A DNA stretch of 64,000 nt from JARFPW01 sp035464655 (GTDB taxonomy: Bacteria > Gemmatimonadota > Gemmatimonadetes > Palauibacterales > Palauibacteraceae), in assembly GCA_035464655.1 (NCBI GenBank), contig DATHRZ010000078.1, positions 1 to 64,000 of the forward strand, read 5' to 3'. Of this stretch, positions 59,944-64,000 are shown piece by piece. The translations under genes and the position numbers were made by a program. Under the pieces are notes generated by a model. The model was not told the DNA's origin. It saw only the letters and a program-made list of their open reading frames with translations, and did no database searches. Position 1 is the stretch's first letter; every line of letters begins with the position of its first letter.

Positions 59944-62132
59944 TACCTCTCGACGTACTCCTTCAGCATGCGACGGGCCGTGAAGTTCGCGCCTCCCGTG
60001 CGGATCGCGTGCTTCATCACCCTGACCCAGCCGCGCGGGATGCCGTCGACGTCGCGCCGGTAGTAGAGGGGCGCGATCTCGCGTTCGATCGTATCGTACA
60101 GCCCGGTGGCGTCGCCGGTGTCGCGCACGGCCGGGTCGCCCTCCAGGATCACGCCCGCCGCCTCGTTGATCGCCCAACCGTTGAGCCGGGTGAATCCCTC
60201 GGCCCACCAGCCGTCGAGGGTCGAGCATTGCGGCACTCCGTTCAGCGCCGCCTTCTGACCGCTGGTGCCCGACGCCTCCATCGGAGGGCGCGGATTGTTG
60301 AGCCACACGTCTACGCCCGAGAACAGGTCGCGGGCCACGTTCATCTCGTAGTCTTCTACAAATGCGATCCGGCCCCCGAACCGCGGATCCTGCGCATGTC
60401 GGTATACGTCGGCCAGCACCTTCTGGCCGGGCCCGTCGGCCGGATGTGCCTTGCCGGCGAACACGAGTTGCACGGGCCGGACCGGATCGAGCAGCAACGC
60501 CTCGAGCCGCGCGGTGTCACTCAGGATGAGCGCTGCCCGCTTGTAGGTCGCGAAGCGGCGGGCGAAGCCCAGGGTCAGGACGTTCGGGTCGAGCAGCGTG
60601 CCGGAAGCCACGACCTGGCTTGGTTCGGAGCCCTCGTCCATCCAGCGACGCCGGGCCCGTCGCCTCAGAACGTCGAACAGCCGGTTCTTGCAGGCGACGT
60701 GGGCCTCCCACACGAGGTGATCGGGCAGGTCGAGAGCCCGCTCCCACAGGGCGGCCACGTCCTGCTCGAGCATCCAGTCGGGGCCGAGGTAGCGGCCGTA
60801 CAGGTCACGGAAGGCGGGCGACACCCAGCTCGGCGCGTGCACGCCGTTCGTCACGTGGCCGATCGGTACGCGGGCCATCGAGGGGGCCGGAATGCCCGCT
60901 CCTTCGTCGTCGTCCGCGTCACGGCCCGAGTCACGAGCCGCGTCATCGTCGGCCCACAGGCCCTGCCACATGCGCCGGGCCACGGCGCCGTGCAGCCGGC
61001 TCACCCCGTTGCGGTAGTCCGACAGGCGCAGCGCGAGGGCCGACATGTGGAATCGGCCGTCGTCGTCGGGATGGCGACCGAGCGCGTAGAACTCGTCGCG
61101 CTCGAGTCCGAGCTTCGGGATATACTCGCCGAAGTAGCGGTCGATCAGCTCGGCCGGAAACGCGTCGTGGCCGGCGGGCACCGGTGTATGCGTCGTGAAC
61201 ACGGTGGTCGCCGCCACCTCGCGCATCGCGTCCTCCGGCGCCGCTCCCGCCTCTACGGCCTCGCGCAGACGCTCGAGGAGCATGAACGCCGGGTGTCCTT
61301 CGTTGGCGTGCCAGACGGCAGGTGCGAGCCCGAGGCTGCGCAGGATGCGAACGCCGCCGATCCCGAGCACGATCTCCTGGCGCAGGCGCATCTCCAGGTC
61401 GCCGCGGTAGAGCTGGTGCGACAGGGCGCGATCGTCGTCGTGGTTGCCCTCGAGATCCGTGTCGACCAGGTGGATCGCCGCCCGGCCGACCTGGATGCGC
61501 CACGCGTTCAGCAACACCTCTCGGCCGGCCAGCCGAACCCTCGCATGCTCACCGCGGTCCCCCGTCCCCGGCAGGCGCTCGATCGGCATCGATTCCGGAT
61601 GAAACGGCTCGTCGATCGCGATCTGCTCGCCGTGCGCCCCGATCCGCTGGCGGAAATAGCCCCGCTGGTACAGCAGGCCGACGCCGACCAGTGGAAGACC
61701 GAGGTCGCTGCCCTCCTTGAAGTGGTCGCCGGCCAGGATGCCCAGGCCACCCGAGTAGATGGGAAGTGACGTATGGACGCCGAATTCCGCGCAGAAATAG
61801 GCGATACCGCCCGCCGCGAGATCGCCGTACTGGTCACGGTACCACGACCGGCGCTCCGCCATGACGTCGGCGAACTCGGCCATCACGGCGTCGTACTCGC
61901 GCAGGAAGAGGGGGTTGCCGGCCATCGTTCGCAGCCGTTCGGCGTCGATCGTCCGAAGCATCTCGACGGCGCTCTTGCGGCTGCGCGTCCAGGCGGACGG
62001 GCTCAGGTGCTGGAAGAGCTTTCGAGCGGCCGGATGCCAGGTCCACCAGAGGTTTTGCGCGAGCGCGTCGAGGCCCGCGATGCGTGGCGGGAGATCCTGC
62101 CCGTCTGTGCCTGCCAGGGCGGAGGAGATCAG
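59916..62132 (-). CDS. glgP: Alpha-glucan family phosphorylase (GT35), probable CTG start
   Basis: A phosphorylase of the short bacterial/archaeal GT35 group. Homology begins upstream of the first ordinary start: LDALAQNLWWTWHPAARKLF precedes the ATG at 61961. That upstream frame has no ATG, GTG or TTG. The CTG at 62132 overlaps the rho stop (CTGA) as other genes here do, giving about 738 aa. Recognisable blocks are YFCAEFGVHTSLPIYSGGLG, THTPVPAGHDAFP, and the PLP-binding EASGTSGQKAALNGVPQCST followed by LDGWWAEG. It releases glucose-1-phosphate from glycogen-type glucans. Confidence 0.85.
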   Translation of the reverse strand: MISSALAGTDGQDLPPRIAGLDALAQNLWWTWHPAARKLFQHLSPSAWTRSRKSAVEMLRTIDAERLRTMAGNPLFLREYDAVMAEFADVMAERRSWYRDQYGDLAAGGIAYFCAEFGVHTSLPIYSGGLGILAGDHFKEGSDLGLPLVGVGLLYQRGYFRQRIGAHGEQIAIDEPFHPESMPIERLPGTGDRGEHARVRLAGREVLLNAWRIQVGRAAIHLVDTDLEGNHDDDRALSHQLYRGDLEMRLRQEIVLGIGGVRILRSLGLAPAVWHANEGHPAFMLLERLREAVEAGAAPEDAMREVAATTVFTTHTPVPAGHDAFPAELIDRYFGEYIPKLGLERDEFYALGRHPDDDGRFHMSALALRLSDYRNGVSRLHGAVARRMWQGLWADDDAARDSGRDADDDEGAGIPAPSMARVPIGHVTNGVHAPSWVSPAFRDLYGRYLGPDWMLEQDVAALWERALDLPDHLVWEAHVACKNRLFDVLRRRARRRWMDEGSEPSQVVASGTLLDPNVLTLGFARRFATYKRAALILSDTARLEALLLDPVRPVQLVFAGKAHPADGPGQKVLADVYRHAQDPRFGGRIAFVEDYEMNVARDLFSGVDVWLNNPRPPMEASGTSGQKAALNGVPQCSTLDGWWAEGFTRLNGWAINEAAGVILEGDPAVRDTGDATGLYDTIEREIAPLYYRRDVDGIPRGWVRVMKHAIRTGGANFTARRMLKEYVERYYVPAAGGG

Positions 62133-63307
62133 ATCTTCGCCGCGACCATGTCGAGCAGGGCCTGATTGTTTTCGGTGCGTTTCATGATACCGAGGACTTC
62201 CTTCATCGCCTCGACCTCGGACACGCCGCTCAGCTCGCGGCGCATTGCGTGCGAACAGGCCAGGGCGGCCTCCGACAGCAGCAGTTCCTCGCGTCGCGTC
62301 TGGCTCGCCTGTAGATCGATGGCCGGGAAGATCCGCCGGTCGGCCAGATCACGGCTCAGCAGGATCTCGCTGTTTCCGGTTCCCTTGAACTCTTCGAAGA
62401 TCACCTGGTCCATCTTCGAACCCGTGTCGATGAGCGCGGTCGCGATGATCGTCAGTGAACCCCCGCCCTGGTCGGGATCGACGTTGCGGGCGCTTCCGAG
62501 AAAGCGCTTCGGCTTGTCGAGCGAGTTAGCGTCGAGACCGCCCGACAGCGTACGGCCCGAGCCTTCTTCGGTCGAGTTGTAGGCACGGGCGAGGCGGGTG
62601 ATCGAATCGAGAATGATTACGACGTCCTGCCCCATCTCTACCCGGCGGCGGGCGCGCTCGAGCGTGATCTCGGCAATCGCCACGTGGCGCTCGGCCGGGT
62701 AGTCGAAGCTCGACGCGACGACCTCGCCGTAGCCGCACGCCTCCATCTCCGTGACTTCTTCGGGTCGTTCGTCCACCAACAGGATCAGCACCAGCGCGTC
62801 GGGCTGGTTCTTCACGATACCTTCCGCAATCGCCTGGAGGACCATGGTCTTTCCGGCCTTGGCCGGCGCCACGATCATCGCGCGCTGGCCTTTGCCGAGC
62901 GGACAGAACAGATCGATGATCCGGTTCGTGTAGTCGGCCTTGCCCTGGCGGGTGAGGCCGCATTCGAGCTTGAGCTGCTGATCGGGGTGGAGCGCGGAAA
63001 GCCGGTTGAACTGCGGGCGGTGGGCGGGCATCTCGTCGGCGGGGACGCCGTTGATCGTGAACACCGCCCGGAGCGGCGGACTCTTGCCGTTGCCCGGCGG
63101 ATCGCCCGCCTCGCCGGCGATCTCGTCGCCCGTGCGCAGCTTGAATTTCTGAATCAGCCGCTGACCGACGTAGATATCGTCGTCGCTCGGCATGTAGCCC
63201 GCCTGTGGGCGGCGGATGAAGCCACTGCGATTGTTGATGACCTCGAGAACGCCCAGGTAGCCTTCGTTCGTCACGATCCGTCCATTTCGTACGGTGAATG
63301 CAATCAT
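62129..63307 (-). CDS. rho: Transcription termination factor Rho (N-terminally short)
   Basis: A 392-aa Rho. The RNA-binding cold-shock-like domain starts at once (EGYLGVLEVINNRSGFIRRP, DDDIYVGQRLIQKFKLRTGD), and the ATPase follows with Walker A APAKAGKT, the P-loop region, VILLVDERPEEVTEMEACGY, the Q/R loops and SGGLDANSLDKPKRFLGSAR. The roughly 47-residue N-terminal helical domain of E. coli Rho is missing. The start is uncertain because the upstream ribosome site is weak. Hexameric Rho ends untranslated transcripts. Its stop overlaps the phosphorylase start. Confidence 0.95.
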   Translation of the reverse strand: MIAFTVRNGRIVTNEGYLGVLEVINNRSGFIRRPQAGYMPSDDDIYVGQRLIQKFKLRTGDEIAGEAGDPPGNGKSPPLRAVFTINGVPADEMPAHRPQFNRLSALHPDQQLKLECGLTRQGKADYTNRIIDLFCPLGKGQRAMIVAPAKAGKTMVLQAIAEGIVKNQPDALVLILLVDERPEEVTEMEACGYGEVVASSFDYPAERHVAIAEITLERARRRVEMGQDVVIILDSITRLARAYNSTEEGSGRTLSGGLDANSLDKPKRFLGSARNVDPDQGGGSLTIIATALIDTGSKMDQVIFEEFKGTGNSEILLSRDLADRRIFPAIDLQASQTRREELLLSEAALACSHAMRRELSGVSEVEAMKEVLGIMKRTENNQALLDMVAAKI

Positions 63308-63410
63308 GCACGTCTGCCAGGGAGGGTCCCTTCAGATTGGCGCATCGAGCATGTCCGCCTCGGCGGACGCCCCGACCACACCGATGAAACCCCAGCGATG
63401 CATCGTGGAA

Positions 63411-63437
63411 CCGGCGCGGGCGCGCCGGATGGTTTTT
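63411..63437 (+). terminator. GC-rich hairpin with T-tract, unassigned
   Basis: CCGGCGCG and CGCGCCGG (63411-63428) form a perfect 8-pair stem with a two-base turn, followed on the plus strand by TTTTT at 63433-63437. There is no plus-strand gene before it, so it may be an attenuator in a leader, or a relic terminator. It could also insulate the rho promoter region. Confidence 0.35.
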
Positions 63438-63501
63438 GAATGATACGACGAAACGCGTCGGAATCAACCTTCGTCAGCTTTCGACCCCGACGAGGGACAG
63501 G

Positions 63502-63577
63502 GGTTCCGTCCCCGAGTGACGGAACCGTGAGCCCCCGAACCGGGTTGCCTGAGATAGAGGTCCAACCCCAGGAGGAG
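63502..63577 (+). promoter_or_regulatory. Structured mRNA leader of the last gene
   Basis: Two stem-loops stand directly before the strong ribosome site AGGAGGAG (63570-63577): GGTTCCGTC/GACGGAACC (63502-63526) and GGGTTG-CCT/AGG-CAACCC (63542-63568). The second abuts the ribosome site. The fold is not one I can assign to a known riboswitch class. Confidence 0.4.
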
Positions 63578-63579
63578 AC

Positions 63580-64000
63580 ATGTCGCACGGCACCGGGGGC
63601 CCGCTCAGGGCTGTCGTTTCGCTGCTCGCTACGTGGGCGCTGTTGCCGACGATCATCGCGCCGTCCACGGCCCTGACCCAGGAAGCTCCCGCTCACGTTG
63701 CGCTCCACGCGTCGTCGCTCGACGCACCTGCGCCTGTCGCGAGGCTGCTGAATCCGTACCGCGGCGACCCCGATGCGGCCGAGGTCGAGCGTCTGCTCGG
63801 CGAGCAGGCACGGGCCACGGGATTCCCGCGGACACCGGCGGACGCGTTACTCGTCGCCCGACTGTGGCGACGGGCCGGCGCCACCGGGCGTGCGCTCGCG
63901 ACGCTCGAAGCGATTCCGATGGCCGAGACCGGTTCGCTCGCGCTGCTCGAGCGGGCCCGGGTGCTGCTCGAATCGGACGTCGACCGCGAGGCCGGCGCGC
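63580..64000 (+). CDS. Secreted tetratricopeptide-like protein, N-terminal part (3' end outside window)
   Basis: An open frame of 140 codons runs from ATG 63580 off the right edge. It has a signal peptide (LRAVVSLLATWALLPTIIAP, cut near ALTQE) and then helical repeats rich in Ala/Leu/Arg (RLLNPYRGDPDAAEVERLLG, DALLVARLWRRAGATGRALA) that look like the start of a TPR-type array. The AGGAGGAG ribosome site is strong. The whole-protein family cannot be named from this part. Confidence 0.7.
   Translation, partial: MSHGTGGPLRAVVSLLATWALLPTIIAPSTALTQEAPAHVALHASSLDAPAPVARLLNPYRGDPDAAEVERLLGEQARATGFPRTPADALLVARLWRRAGATGRALATLEAIPMAETGSLALLERARVLLESDVDREAGA

Noticed and set aside
63541..63569. TPP riboswitch suggested by CTGAGA in a stem-loop
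   Set aside because: The rest of the TPP core (ACCTGATCTGG and GCGTAGGGA) is absent.

Overview
The window is about two-thirds G+C, gene-dense chromosomal DNA with short gaps, many overlapping gene pairs and no plasmid or phage structural genes. Gene content suggests an aerobic, marine- or soil-type Gemmatimonadota bacterium: TolB-like/TPR sensor proteins, ECF sigma factor cassettes with secreted partners, six-bladed propeller lipoproteins, imidazolonepropionase-type amidohydrolases, VanZ and UPF0182 proteins, and a Rho that lacks its N-terminal helical domain. The phylum is inferred from gene content and style, not from rRNA. A notable habit is NTGA coupling, in which the start codon of one gene overlaps the stop of the previous one. 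I count examples with ATG, GTG, TTG and, for the glucan phosphorylase, apparently CTG.

Layout. 0-8.5 kb: the end of a saccharopine-dehydrogenase-like gene; a minus-strand operon of ligA, polX and a TolB/TPR membrane protein; a family-5 uracil-DNA glycosylase; a DUF1207-like outer-membrane protein. 8.5-14.1 kb: an Lrp/AsnC regulator with a membrane protein, then an ECF sigma operon with a membrane anti-sigma-like protein and two secreted HEAT-repeat proteins. 14.2-20.6 kb: an NAD-linked formate dehydrogenase (NuoE-NuoF fusion, small membrane protein, molybdopterin subunit) followed by a type II NADH dehydrogenase, together a route from formate to the quinone pool. 20.6-29.7 kb: a secreted protein, a lipoprotein phosphoesterase, Hsp20, tRNA-Arg(CCT), an atypical PEP carboxylase, an NrfA-like gene relic, a UPF0182 protein with a paired palindromic operator, and a YcnI-like relic. 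29.9-34.9 kb: a propeller lipoprotein, an Arg/Asp-repeat secreted protein, a DUF456 protein, Tag glycosylase and gamma-glutamyltransferase. 35-38 kb: a second ECF cassette whose two companion envelope proteins carry CBM48-type glycogen-binding domains.

38.2-45.2 kb: an amidohydrolase, a lipocalin, an SLC12-type transporter, two small membrane proteins, an RND-pump relic, a methyltransferase and a yeast-type cytosine deaminase. 45.5-48.1 kb: a 2.2-kb segment bounded by a 43-bp direct repeat that is the 3' half of tRNA-Gly(TCC), carrying one TolB/TPR gene and no integrase, followed by a tRNA cluster with all three glycine isoacceptors plus Val(CAC). 48.2-55.8 kb: a signal-peptide-bearing Hcp-like protein, a radical SAM protein, then metH preceded by a convincing SAM-clan riboswitch and coupled to a homocysteine methyltransferase/MTHFR fusion. 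55.8-64 kb: VanZ, an MTHFR-like protein, a VTT membrane protein, a zinc ribbon, a TrmJ-like RNA methylase, alpha-glucan phosphorylase overlapping rho, and the start of a secreted repeat protein behind a structured leader.

The best candidates for undescribed biology are the two ECF cassettes (CBM48 and FxxxQ-type HEAT), the integrase-less tRNA-Gly element with 10-bp-phased repeats, and the secreted Hcp-like protein. The SAM riboswitch on metH is the best-supported regulatory RNA. Several intergenic gaps hold recognisable gene relics (NrfA, YcnI, RND), so this lineage appears to be losing accessory genes by decay.
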